Assembly (NCBI GenBank): GCA_036877525.1
Contig: JAZGTH010000005.1
Location: forward strand, 7,210,001-7,274,000
Length of the DNA stretch: 64,000 bases
Direction: 5' to 3'
Source: Chromobotia macracanthus
Taxonomy: Eukaryota; Chordata; Actinopteri; Cypriniformes; Botiidae
This document shows, one piece after another, positions 1 through 11,987 of the stretch. Numbering within the stretch: the first letter of the stretch is position 1; each line of letters opens with the position of its first letter. The position numbers and the translations under genes were made by a program. Below the pieces are notes generated by a model that saw only the letters and a list, made by a program, of their open reading frames with translations, made no database searches and was not told where the DNA came from.

Positions 1-3000
1 AAAAGAGTTGCAAAAATAATGTTTTTTAAACACTCCCCCATCTGCCATTGTTCAGGCAAACAGATTGTTATTGTGTTTGGTGCTGCTTGTGGTGCAGAAT
101 TAATAATTTTTACCTTTAGGTGGTAATTTGTTTTGATCATGTACCTGATACTGTTACTTAAATGAGGGTTAAATTACCCTTTATGGGTTACAGTAATGTA
201 GGTATTAGTAATTGATTTGTAATTGGAATAAGTCATTTGGTTTTTAAGTCTACTTTCTTCATTCTAGTTATAGTACAGTGTATGTATATTCTCTGTATAT
301 ACAAATCACAAATTGATTTGCAAACATGATCAGCCAGATATAAACCATCAAGATCTCAGTTGATGTTACTAAGTGCTGTTTGCAAGTGTCTGGGTTAATG
401 TGGTGAGATAATTTAGCCTGTGAAAAACATGCCTCTTTGCTTATATGTTGCCAGCCTTCAATTAAAAAAAAATCATTTAGGCTTTATAACTTCACAATAT
501 GTTTTTTCTTTTCTTCTTTCTTTTCCTAATTTCCCCCTCTTCCTGTGCATTTTGAGCAAACTCACTTAGTGTTGCTTGACTTTTGTGTTTATACATGGTG
601 TAATGAATGCCAAAACAGGCTAATTAAAAAATAACATTAATCAAATAAAGTTGGATTCATTGGGAGTTTGGGAGAGACCCAAAACAAATATTCCAGAGAG
701 CTCTCCGGTAATTGTGGACCAGTTATTGTGTACCATTCATCAAGTACCTAATGTACATTTTTTTATTAACACACTCAGTTACACAACTTGTCTTTTGCTT
801 CTCCAGGGTATGCTAAAACTTTTTGCGTCTACTATCTACTCCTTAATTATTTAGCTTTTGGAACTTATTAAAATTATCTTTTCAACATCTTATTATAGAA
901 TGCTAGTTTTAAACCAAACCAATAATTTTATTATACTAACCGGAAAAAATGGTCAAACAGTATTTCAGTTCTTCATAATGTTCCTGCGTGGGCAAAGAGT
1001 CCTTTAGGTGACAATATGTTAGTTTGCATGTCTGTTGTGTAATGTGCTGCGTAACAAGCATATTTTACAGCATAATGTAAAACAGTAGCTAAAGAGCATA
1101 TTTAGTGCCCTGGTCGCTGTCCAGGGTGCTGAACCTACATTAATATGCTACAAATAATGCAGAAACAATGGGGAGTTGTTTATGTTGCTCGGGTGTGGAA
1201 ACAATAAACATTTAAGTTTTGTCTCAAAGGACATTACTGACATATTGCCGACATGTCAAGGTTTTGTTTATGTTTGCTCTTTAGTATTGAATCTCAGCCT
1301 GTGTACAGCGATTCAGTCTCATCGCTTTGGGTTATTTTTCTGTTGAAACAGGCAGGTAGAAGATCAGTCTGAATGATAGTTCAGTATCTCCTGTGAGACC
1401 CATGAGTCAAAGGACTGTCTGCATATCTGTGATTTTTAGATTGGGTGTGAGTGTGAGGGGATTGTAGAATGGTGGGTCATTGATTCCCACCTTCAGATTT
1501 ATGAGTGTAAATGAAATCTGAATTTTGTTGGACATGCCGAAAGAAGCACTATGATATTGTTTTCCATCACTTAATTTTCATTCTCTCCTCTTTTCTATCC
1601 CAGTGGTGACATGCTCGAGGTTACCAGATGGGATATGGGGCTTCTGTTCTCCCCAGTCTATTCCACAGCCTGAATGTAAATTAGGATGCAGAACATCTTG
1701 TCAATTTTTGCCCCTTCCATTTGCTCTCTCACTGTCAGTACCGCTACAATGATGGGAATATTTTCACACATGACTGGACATCTTCAATGGGTTTCTCACA
1801 GTCCCTGATGACCACCTTAGACAGCATGCTTCACAGCACACTAATGGACACATTCTGTCTTTCATTGACGAACCATTTCTAACACCGCTGTTCTAACACT
1901 GTTGCTTTGCCCTGTCCAGTGTAGATATGTGTTCTGTGTGTTTCAGAAATAGTTCCGGTCGTGAATCCTGATTGATTAAATGAGCTTCTATTTGTATCAC
2001 TGCGCTGTTAATATATTTTCATTGCATAGCAGAGTAACAGAAAAAGGCTCTATGCCTAACATGACTTGCCTTATTGTTTTAAGAGACAGCTAGATGTAGA
2101 AGGAGGTAATCAGGTTTCATTCTCATATTTTTCATTAAAAAATACAATAAATGATACAATAAATAATCACTACAGATGTAATCATTCTAATTTATCTTAA
2201 CACATGAGCAAACTGAGACCAAATTACATATCTGTAAATAGGACCAATCAGCTGCTTTAGTGTGAATGACATCACACTGGCTCTGGTGCTGTGGAATTAC
2301 GTAATTAAACTATTATGAATCCAGAAAGTGAATCTGATGCGGGAAACTTTGTAAATACCAATGACACAGAGTCATTGGTATTATTACACAGAGGTTTAGC
2401 ACCAATGAGTGTGTGCAAAAGTGTGAGTGTGTTAATGATTGATTGTGAATAGAGAAGGGGTCGCCTTGTGAGGGCTTATGGGTATACAATCTCATCTACA
2501 CTGTCAAATCGTGAGGCAAGAAACATGGATGCCAGAGGCTAATGTCACTATGTGGATGCGAGGTAAGACTGTAGGAATAAAGAAACTGTGTTATTTTTGG
2601 CTGGCAAATGCCATACACTGCCTGTTGAGGGTCCACAGAAGGCGACCTTTCCAGTGTGTGCCTGTGGTTGCCATAAAAAAGATGACAGGTGCAGGAAATT
2701 AGATTTAATGAGAATAAAACTGTTCACCCAAAAGAAAACATCTGAGACAATAGACCAGCCACATAAAACAGACTCTAAGTGGACATTGATTTGTCAATGG
2801 CCTGTCAATAGTGATAATACATGACAACAACACAATATGATAAAGGAAAAACCTTTCATTGCTTTTGATAATGGATCTGTCTCTGAATAGACTGAGGCAG
2901 ACAAGTCATTAAAAGCCATTAGGAACCTCATCGGACCCGCCTTAACATTTAATCCATCTCACAAAGTCTTTATCACCCCTCACAATGCGCTCCGTTCTTA

Positions 3001-4352
3001 GTGAGTTGCCAAAGGAGGCAGCATTTTAAAACATCATTGGTCTTAAAATGACAAATGCTCCCAGCTGTTCCAAAAGTTAGACAGTTTAATTATGCTGCTT
3101 CCTAAGATACCTCATTTTAGCCAAACTCTGCTTCAGTATCATATGTATCCTTCATAGAGAAGGCAATACCAGAATGCATTACAGTGAGCTCAGTGAAATG
3201 ATAAATCTACAATAAACAATAACTGCCAGATGAAAAGACTGTTAATCATAAATCTGATTCAAATTATTATAATTTTGATTAAATAGATGACAGATAAAGT
3301 GGTGATGAGGGGTCCAGATCATTCACATGTGCCATGATGGTTAGGATGTTGTCTTAGTAGGCGGTGGGCAGGGAGGCAGCTCACTAGGTTTCAGAGCTGT
3401 TTACTTGCCAACAACAGACTGCCACACTTTTAAAGCATATTGGCTTTGCATAGGCCCAAATAGCTCTCTGTCAGTCATTCTCACAAGCCCTTTAGATTTC
3501 CTGTTTACTCTGCTGCAACCCTGCTTATTATGTATTTAAAGCACTGGATGATTCCCTGCCTGTTTCAGGCCGTCGACTTCCCTTCTGTCAAAGCCACCAG
3601 GAGACCGATGAAAGCTTTATGGAGAGCGAGAGGATACTAGAACTACATAATATCTGTATTTACCAACAGCACAAAAGATCTGCACATACGCATGTTGTAT
3701 TTTATTAACGTGCCCAGTGTTATAGATTACAGAGGGCACATGGAGCAATGCAAGAATACAATGTTGTATGTTTCATGAATATTGATGCATAGAAGCAGAC
3801 ATTCGGGCAGCGTATTAAGAGAGTGCTACATGACAGTTGTGAATATGCAGGGATCTGGGGGTGGGAGAAGCTTCATGTTTTTGCAGTACACAGGGGAGGA
3901 GGCTGACCCATTTAAATGGCAGATTCAATGCGTGTGGTGCCTCACAATAAGGTGAGATGGCAGACGAACTACTAGACTGTGTCAAGGAAAAGGAAACGTG
4001 GGCACTCAGAGCAGAGGCATTGATGAGATCTGTTTCCAGCAAGCATATGGAGAATGATTGCATAGACTATAAAATTAGACATCACAATAACGGTCGGGCT
4101 GTGGGTTTTACATGATTATGTAAATTTTGTGTGTGTTTTTGTGAGAATGTGTGGAATTTTTTTTGTCTTTTCAGGTTGTTTGTCAGGTTCTTTCCATAAT
4201 TCTAGTCATCTGTACTGTAGTCATCTGTGTTTTTAACGTATTTGGATAAGGAAGTAATTTCTTTCATTAGATCTCTAAGTTCAGTGACTCCCCCCTCCAG
4301 ATCTCTGCCCTCCAGTATGTGGAGCTTCAAAGCCAAAGATGTCACTATGATA

Positions 4353-4409
4353 TCTCCCCCTCTCTCTCTCTCCCTCTCTTCCTCTCTCTCTCTCTCTCTC
4401 TTTCTTTCT

Positions 4410-4454
<45 letters not shown>

Positions 4455-4478
4455 CTCTGTCTGTCTCTCTCTCTTTCT

Positions 4479-4516
<38 letters not shown>

Positions 4517-4524
4517 GTCTCTCT
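4353..4524. repeat. Long (CT)n microsatellite
   Basis: About 170 bases are almost purely CT on the + strand, with scattered TTTC, GTGT and GTCT interruptions. Open frames reading through it are low-complexity artefacts (Ser/Leu on +, Arg/Glu on -). Such tracts are common in fish introns and are length-polymorphic. Confidence 0.95.
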
Positions 4525-6052
4525 TATTATTATCTAACGTTGTCTCATTTTCTCTCTCTATACTTCTTGCTGTCCTTTCTTTACCCAGCATTTTCCATTC
4601 TTCTCATCTCACTTTGCATCCCAGATAAAAAGCAACACATTCTGATTAGTGGGATGCTCACAGAATGAAAGAAGGTTGTTTTTGGATTAGTCGTCAGACT
4701 GAGCAAATGACTCAGACTCACTTTGTCTATAAAGTCTTAGTGTGCAATGATGCTTACGAAGTAGCAACATTCTTAACTGAATGACTCTGTTGGACTGTAT
4801 ATTTTGTTCATTCAGTGTATTCAGTGTATTATTTACTTCAAAAGATATTGAACATTCAGTTTCATTCAGTTTTTATATAAAGGCTAGCTGACACAACCCA
4901 GACAAATTACAAACACCAAATTCCAATGACAGTCGGGTTTTGTTGATTAGTGCTGACTTACAAATGCAAATGCAGTAAGTGCAGCAACACTAAAACATAA
5001 AAATGGCTTTTAAAGCAGCAATCTGTAACTTTCACCTCTCTACTGCCATCTCTGTTTGAAACATAAAATTGCAGGTTACTGTACTTTTGACTTCAGCAAA
5101 CAATGAAGCCAAACTGACTTGCTGGGATTTAGATGCGACAGCCTTTGCACTGCAGTATGTATTAATCCTTTTTATGTTTGTCTGGGCAGTGTGAATTTGA
5201 ACTTCAGAATGTCCGAAATGTTGCAATGTCCGACAATGTGAACCAGCCTCAGCAAGACAGAGCAATCCCTTCTGGAGGTATATTTATAAATGTTGTGAGA
5301 GGAGTATAATGTTCTGTCAAAACACTAGAGAAATATCAACTTATTTCATTGATATTATTGATGTTACATAATTCATCAATGTTACTGACTTCAACACCAC
5401 TGAGTATATCTGCAAAAATTGTTATTTTATAAAATAATGCTGTTGGCGTGTGCTGTTATTTTTTACTGGAGTCTACATCACTGGAGGTGATGATGTGGGA
5501 ATATAGGATCTGCCAGCTCTTCCCCCAGCCAGTCAAACGAGCGCTCACTTAATGATGAAATATGACACCAGTGACATTAAAAGATCCTTAGTAAGGATGA
5601 CCTTAATTTCCCAGCAATTATGACATACCTTGTCAAGAGAGCGTGAAAGGGCCTGCAACACAGAGAAGAAAAGGAAGAGATGAAAGAGAGAATGTGGAAA
5701 TGAAAGGCTTTCACAGGCCTGAATGTAGAGTCATGGGCGGTAATGATGAAGAACAAGCGGCGGTTCTGTTGTTAAACATTGAGCTGACCTGCTGCTTTCT
5801 CAGTTTGTCTCCTAATTGGGTCTCGTGCGCTAGTGAGGCACAGATTCATCCTGCTGGGGTGTGTGTGTGTGTGTTGTGCTCCCTCGCTCCTCTCTGAAGT
5901 GCAACATGACCGCCTGCCGCCATTGCCCCTAATTGATCATCATTGTTATATCTCCACACACAGGCAATAGAGAACTTGGCATTTTGAAGTGGGTTTTTTT
6001 TGACAAAAAAAAGAGACTGCAGTCTTTTTATATGTACACCTGTACCCCTATT

Positions 6053-6083
<31 letters not shown>

Positions 6084-6084
6084 G
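6053..6084. repeat. (TGTC)n-(TATC)n compound microsatellite
   Basis: Tandem tetranucleotides switch from TGTC units to TATC units in about 32 bases. It is a simple repeat with no coding content. Confidence 0.9.
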
Positions 6085-6564
6085 GCTTATATTACCTACT
6101 CACCTATTGGGTGATGTTATCTACTCAAATATACTGGTATAAAAATAGTTTGTTCGAGTGTCATCATGTTGAATGATGTGCTCTCTCTCTCTTTTTGCAT
6201 ATTTGGAGCAGCAGAAATTGAAATAAGAAAATTGTGGGGTAGGGAGAAAGGAGAAAGCAGAGAAGGATAAATGAGAAGGCATGTCTGCCTTGAGAACCAT
6301 GTTGGCTTAGATATGCAGATTTCTGGATACACTGAGCGAATGGTTCTCAGAACCCACTCAGCGCTGAAGTTTTTGACATCACTTGAATGGGAACTAGCTA
6401 GAGGGGGTTTCAAACTCCCTGCTCTGTCTTAACCAGCACTGCATACAGAGTCCACTCTGAATCTCACTCTCTCTCTCGCTCTCACATTTTTTATGTGATT
6501 TGTTTTGTTCTGTACATTTCATTCTTACATTCTGACACTACCATTGTGATGGCAGCTCATTTTA

Positions 6565-6935
6565 AATTAGTTCTTTTGAACAGTTCATTTTAATGAACCA
6601 GTTCAAAATTTGGAAACGGGTATTCTTCTACCATATCACGTGATTATGTGGTGTATTTGCATAGGAAGCTATGAATTATTGAAAATTCATGTGCCACAGT
6701 TGTTACAGCAATGTTTGTTGGAGTCATGATTCAGTTTGAGAAAATATAAAATCATTTTAAACCTAAATAGAGTTTGAATTTACAGTGAATGATATTAAAA
6801 TTCATCTTTCAAAAGCGTTATCTAGTAAATAACTTTAATTTTCCCACAGAATTCAGCCAGATTTTATGAACCAGTTCAACAAACTTTTATGAACCGTTCC
6901 ATTTAAAAAGACACAACTCAAAAGAACAGTTCATT
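6565..6935. repeat. Candidate MITE-like repeat with GAAC/GTTC-rich ends
   Basis: The left end has GTTCTTTTGAACAGTTC followed by AATGAACCAGTTC. The right end has ATGAACCAGTTC, GAACCGTTCC and AAAAGAACAGTTC. The ends share short motifs in direct and inverted orientation, as in non-autonomous DNA transposons. Similar GAA/GGTTCAT wording continues to about 7450, so the element may be longer or consist of two fragments. The family was not identified. Confidence 0.4.
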
Positions 6936-8861
6936 CCCAAATCAACTATTACTTTTTGTCTCTCCACCCTTGCCCACTCTCTAACTCTCTGAGCAAAAGG
7001 ACACTCAAGGACTTAAACATCCATATTTTACCACCACTAAAAGCCTTAAGCGTGATTAAGGATTTAACAGTCTTCGTAAGACCTCTTGATATGTATTTAA
7101 AACCGTTCTATTGGTTACATAAATTTTATCTTTTATAAATGTGCGCTGCTTCTTGTTAGCAGAGGCACAATTATTGTCAGGCATAGCCGAGGGGTTTTTG
7201 TGCAGTTTAGGAAACTACTAACAGTTTTGGTCATTGGTTCTCAGTTCCAGTCAGGGGGACCAACAGCACATTTTGGATGTCTCCCCTTACTTAACACACC
7301 TAATTTAAATCATCACCTTCTTAGCAAGGAGATCCATGAACTGAATTGATCCATAAACATTAGAGATTGTGAGAGAAGCAGCACTCTGTTATAAGCTGTG
7401 AATGAATCATTTTTATCTCTTCAATGAATTGGTTTGTTTGGTTCATAAAACTAGTTTAAGTACACTGGTTTGAAAACTCTGAAATGCCAATGAAATCAAA
7501 TGTGCCCACTAATACAGTGAAACAAATTTGTATGTGTGTGTTTGTGCGCACATGCTCAAGTGAAGTGTACAGTATAGCAGCTAGAGTGTTGTGTCAGGGC
7601 AGACAGGGAGCATATCGAGAGCTGTATTGTCTGTTATCAAGGGAATTGTGTTGATGGGCACAGCTGCAGTCACTGGTGGAATCCTCAATAGATGGTCACA
7701 CCAGATCATGACCAGAAAGCTAAACACTGTATTTTTTTATCACACTGTGCCACACACACACATAATCCTGACAGATGCCTTTGAGATGATCCAGACTGCT
7801 GTGTGTGTATTCAATAAGATGTTTTTGAGCAAGGAACTATGATTTGCAAACCTCAGTTAGCTTGATTTTTTGGTCTGTGAATGTGAGCAGTGTGTCTATG
7901 TTTGTGAAAAGATCAAAAATGTGTCTGATTTTAAAATAATCTAAAGCCTTAAAGTACATGCAACTCTTTCTAGTTATTAAATGTCAAGTTTCTTTGCCAA
8001 GGTCACAACTAGTGGTTCTGTACTTACAGTCCTCCAGATTTCAAAGCCTGTGTCCTAATTAAAGTTTAAAAAGAAAAATCACATTCAGAGCAGATTTAGG
8101 TTCATCTCTTACAACATCAGACGCTGCTTTACCGGACACCCCCGCAGCCCCCGTGGTGTGGTGGAGGGGGGCTGTCTTATGCGGAGGAGGCTGTAGAAGG
8201 AGCATTTGCCAGATGAAATTCTCTCCTGTGATGCTAAAGAAAGATTTTTGAACCAAACTCCTTTCAAGATTCTTTGTTCGGCAATCTTTTCACCACCATT
8301 TACATCATGCTCAGCTGTTTACTGGTTCTAAATTCAATCTTGAAGCCCACCAGATATACTTACTAAAGCGCAAAAAATATAACAATGAGCATAAAATATT
8401 TTACTGAAGCACTGATGAAGGTTTGTAGGGGCCCGCATACTTGTAGTACATCACTGATCAGAGACAGTACATTTTCATCTTATTGTAGTCTGTACATGCT
8501 CTTTTGCTCAGTATTGTCTATGAGTGTGCATGAAGCCTCTAGGTCGTCAACAGTAGCTAATACTGGGTTGTTTGTTCCCTGTCCCCGGCTCACTCACATA
8601 AGTAAGGGCTTTACAATGCTCCTCGAAGCTCTGCCGTTTGCCCTGCGCCTTGCCACTAGTCATGCTGCTGTGACGTAGGTGCTCGGCATGTGCCAATTAA
8701 TGCAATCAGCTTCTTGATTGATGCATCTATAACATGTTTGCAGGACTGCAGATGTAGCCATACTGCTGCCATGCCCTGGGCTGTTCCTGGAGCTGCTCAC
8801 TTATGTTTAAATCGCTTATGCTGAATTGCATGTAGGGATGGAATTATGATTGAGGACTGTT

Positions 8862-8998
8862 TGTCTAGTCAACCAACTAGTTGAGATAGTAAGATTGACT
8901 AGTTTAAGACTTTTATGTAATTGTCCCTTAAGAAACACAACTGATCCAGCCTCATTAGTCAACTAGTTGTTTAGGCAACACACTGACTAGTCCATTTG
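8862..8998. repeat. Short ACTAGT-rich inverted-repeat element
   Basis: CTAGTCAACCAACTAGTTGA near the left end and TAGTCAACTAGTTG near the right end are variants of one word in inverted arrangement, with further GACTAGT copies between and at the edge. This looks like a small decayed inverted-repeat transposon. The family was not identified. Confidence 0.35.
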
Positions 8999-10615
8999 CT
9001 TGCTCTTGATCTTAGAACCATAATAAAATGCAGTCCAAATGGCATGTGAGAGAAGCCCTCATTGTTGATGAGGGCCATTGGCGGAGCGCTTGCGCTTGCA
9101 GGGTGTTGAAAACAGCCTTGGCGCTATTTATAGGCCTGGCATGCATGTGGCAATAGTAGGGAAGCGTGGCTGATGCCAAGTGCATGATTTGTGCCCAGGG
9201 AGGTGAGAGAGGGGTGGGTACAATGAACATAGTAATGTCATCAAATCAGATACACTTATAGGAGTAGCTATCAAAGCGTTAAGAAAGTGCAAAAAAATGT
9301 CACATTACGTTTGAAATTTGAATGATTGCATCATGTATGCGCTGATGCAAATAGCGCAAACTCAAAGGGCCAGAGTGGGGTTTGATCTAGCTCACATAAA
9401 AGCTAACAGAGGTTAGCTAATGTCACATTAAAGACCGGGCCGATATTTGATAGAGGACCTGGATTTGGAACAACAGCCCTGGCATCATCACATGTGTGGT
9501 GGAAGAAGATTTCTGAATTCTCTGCAGAGAGCCAGAGATTCTGATGTGTGTCCATGTGTGATTTAGTGAAGGGGCCAAATGTAGCAGTCACGCATGCCTG
9601 CTCCCGGCTCTTATATAAACTTAAATCCCTTAACAGGGATTCTTCGAGACAGGGTAGAATAGTGATTGTGACTATTCCATGCTAGAGGCACATATGATTT
9701 GATCATTGGAGGAGAGTGAGCGACTGAGGGTGGATCAAAGAAAGGGGTTAGGAAGAAAGGTAGGGAATAGGATTTAAATTGGTTTCACAGTGCTTTATAG
9801 CATGTTTTTACTTTAACAAAATAGAGAAAAGGTATTTCAATATTTATAATTACCCCAAAGGTTCTTTGAACTATACTGAAACCTTTGAAGGAAATTCCAT
9901 ATATGGATGTTGATTATTTGATAAAACAGCCCGATAACTTTTTCGTTTAAAATCTAATATTTTCTCCGCCCTGGATACAGATCACACATCTTTTAAATTT
10001 GACTAAAGAGATAATCATACAGAGGCTGTGTGAGTACAATATGAAATTCTTGAGTGATAATTGTGTTAAAGGGTTCTCCTCTACATTATATGAGGTGTTA
10101 TGTAAGATTGAATATGGTGTTTTCATGTGCTTGTAGGCAAAAAAATGCCACCACAGGTAAGAATGCCCCGGATATTTTAAATGTGAAGGCAAAAATTGCC
10201 CCTTGGTGTATTTGCTTTAAAATATAAACTACAAAATATTTTGCACATAATGTATTATATTTTTATATTTTTTGTATATATATTTTTAACATAATGTAAC
10301 ACTTGATATATTCTGGAATATTACATCTGATGCCCATATTTTGCATTGTTTGTATCTACTTTTTGTTTTTTAAAATACAGCCATTATTGTTCAGATTGGA
10401 AACTGCTTAAACCCTTCAATTATGTGCTTTAGGTGGTTTTCATGGTGAAGCTTTGAAGCTGCTCTTAATTTTAATGCATAATATGTAAAAATTTACCTCC
10501 TGGAGGAGAGTACAATTTGAATGTACTCCCTTTACATTTGTTACAATTAGATTAACAGACTTGTTTTAAATAGTTGTCACCCTTTTGAATGTTTTCTTTT
10601 TTGTGTGTTTTTCAG

Positions 10616-11987
10616 AGGTGTATTGATCATCAACTCTGCAACTGGTGGACACAGTTACCGCTGCACTGCCACCATGCCTCATTTCCGCCTGCCATCCATC
10701 CCTTTCTCGTTCAGTCTTTGCCTATCCTCTCTTCTCCTCCTGATCTTCCTCTTGGGCCTCACCCATGTTTCTCAAGCCAGCCCTGATGCGTCCCACAGCA
10801 GCCCGGGGAACTGCTCAGGGGAGGACAGCTGCTCTGAAGGTGTAGTCTTGCCGGTGTGGAACCCCCAGAACCCCTCTGTGGGTGATAAGGTTGCACGTGC
10901 CATTGTATACTTTGTGGCACTCATCTACATGTTCTTGGGCATGTCTATCATTGCTGACCGGTTCATGTCCTCCATCGAGGTCATCACCTCTCAAGAAAAG
11001 GAGATCACAATCAAAAAACCTAACGGTGAAACCACCACAGCGACTGTCCGCATCTGGAATGAGACCGTGTCCAACTTGACCCTCATGGCTTTGGGATCCT
11101 CAGCTCCTGAGATCCTGTTATCTGTGATTGAGGTCTGTGGGCACAAGTTTGAGGCTGGTCACCTGGGGCCAAGCACCATTGTGGGCAGCGCTGCCTTCAA
11201 CATGTTCATCATCATCGCCATCTGTGTTTACGTGGTTCCTGATGGCGAGGTGCGGAAAATCAAGCACTTGAGGGTTTTCTTTGTGACCGCAGCCTGGAGT
11301 GTGTTTGCCTACATCTGGTTGTATTTGATCCTGTCTGTCTTTTCTCCTGGTGTGGTGGAAGTCTGGGAGGCTGTTCTTACGTTCCTCTTTTTCCCACTGT
11401 GCGTGGTCCAGGCCTGGATCGCTGACCGACGCCTGCTCTTCTATAAATATGTCCACAAGCGCTACCGAGCCGACAAGAATCGTGGGATCATAATTGAAAC
11501 GGAGGGCGATGGCATGTTCACCAAAATGGATATGGAGATGGATGGGCAGGGCATCAACTCCCATCACAAGGAGGCCCTTGATGGCATGCTGGCTGGAGTA
11601 GAGGAAGGAGGTGGTGGAGAAGAAGAGGAGGCCAGGCGGGAGATGGCACGTACGCTGAAGGAGCTCAAACAGAGACACCCGGAGAAGGACATGGAGCAGC
11701 TGATTGAGATGGCAAACTATCAAGTTCTTGTGCAACAGCAGAAGAGCCGAGCTTTCTACCGAATCCAAGCCACACGTATGATGATTGGAGCAGGCAACAT
11801 CCTGAAGAAGCATGCAGCAGACCAGGCTAGGAAGGTGGTGAGCTGCCATGAGGCTAATGCCCAGGAAGAAGACCCTCACACAATCTACCTAGAGTTTGAG
11901 CCCTCACATTACCAATGCTTCGAGAACTGTGGCTCCTTAAAACTCTCAGTCACCCGACATGGTGGAGACAGTGGCTGCACTGTGAAG
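10616..11987 (+). CDS. slc8a4: slc8a4 first coding exon (5'UTR 10616-10673, residues 1-438)
   Basis: The acceptor TTTTTCAG ends at 10615. 58 nt of 5'UTR precede the ATG at 10674, which matches GCCACCATG. The exon encodes the signal peptide, the N-terminal membrane half with the alpha-1 repeat, the XIP-like segment, the acidic start of the cytoplasmic loop (a GGGGEEEEARRE stretch) and the start of CBD1. It ends after a complete Lys codon at donor AAG|GTAATG (11988), phase 0. An in-frame ATG at 10605 lies in the intron and is not used. Confidence 0.9.

Larger units (their letters stand above)
1..10615. other. Upstream flank / probable intron 1 of slc8a4, no coding exon seen
   Basis: This AT-rich stretch has only short open frames with no recognisable protein similarity. 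The first coding exon of the exchanger begins with an intron acceptor (AG at 10614-10615) followed by 58 nt of untranslated sequence, so at least one untranslated first exon must lie upstream, here or outside the window. I could not locate it. Contents are a long CT microsatellite near 4353-4524, a TGTC/TATC tract near 6053, and two candidate transposon-like repeats near 6565 and 8862, each listed separately. Confidence 0.6.

Noticed and set aside
4202..4628. Overlapping 129- and 133-codon frames with Arg/Glu or Ser/Leu repeats
   Set aside because: Both read through the CT microsatellite and have no sequence outside the low-complexity part that suggests a protein.
11118..11879. A 253-codon open frame on - opposite the first slc8a4 coding exon
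   Set aside because: It lies wholly antisense to strongly conserved exchanger sequence, has no known-protein wording, and is explained by the codon bias of the real exon.
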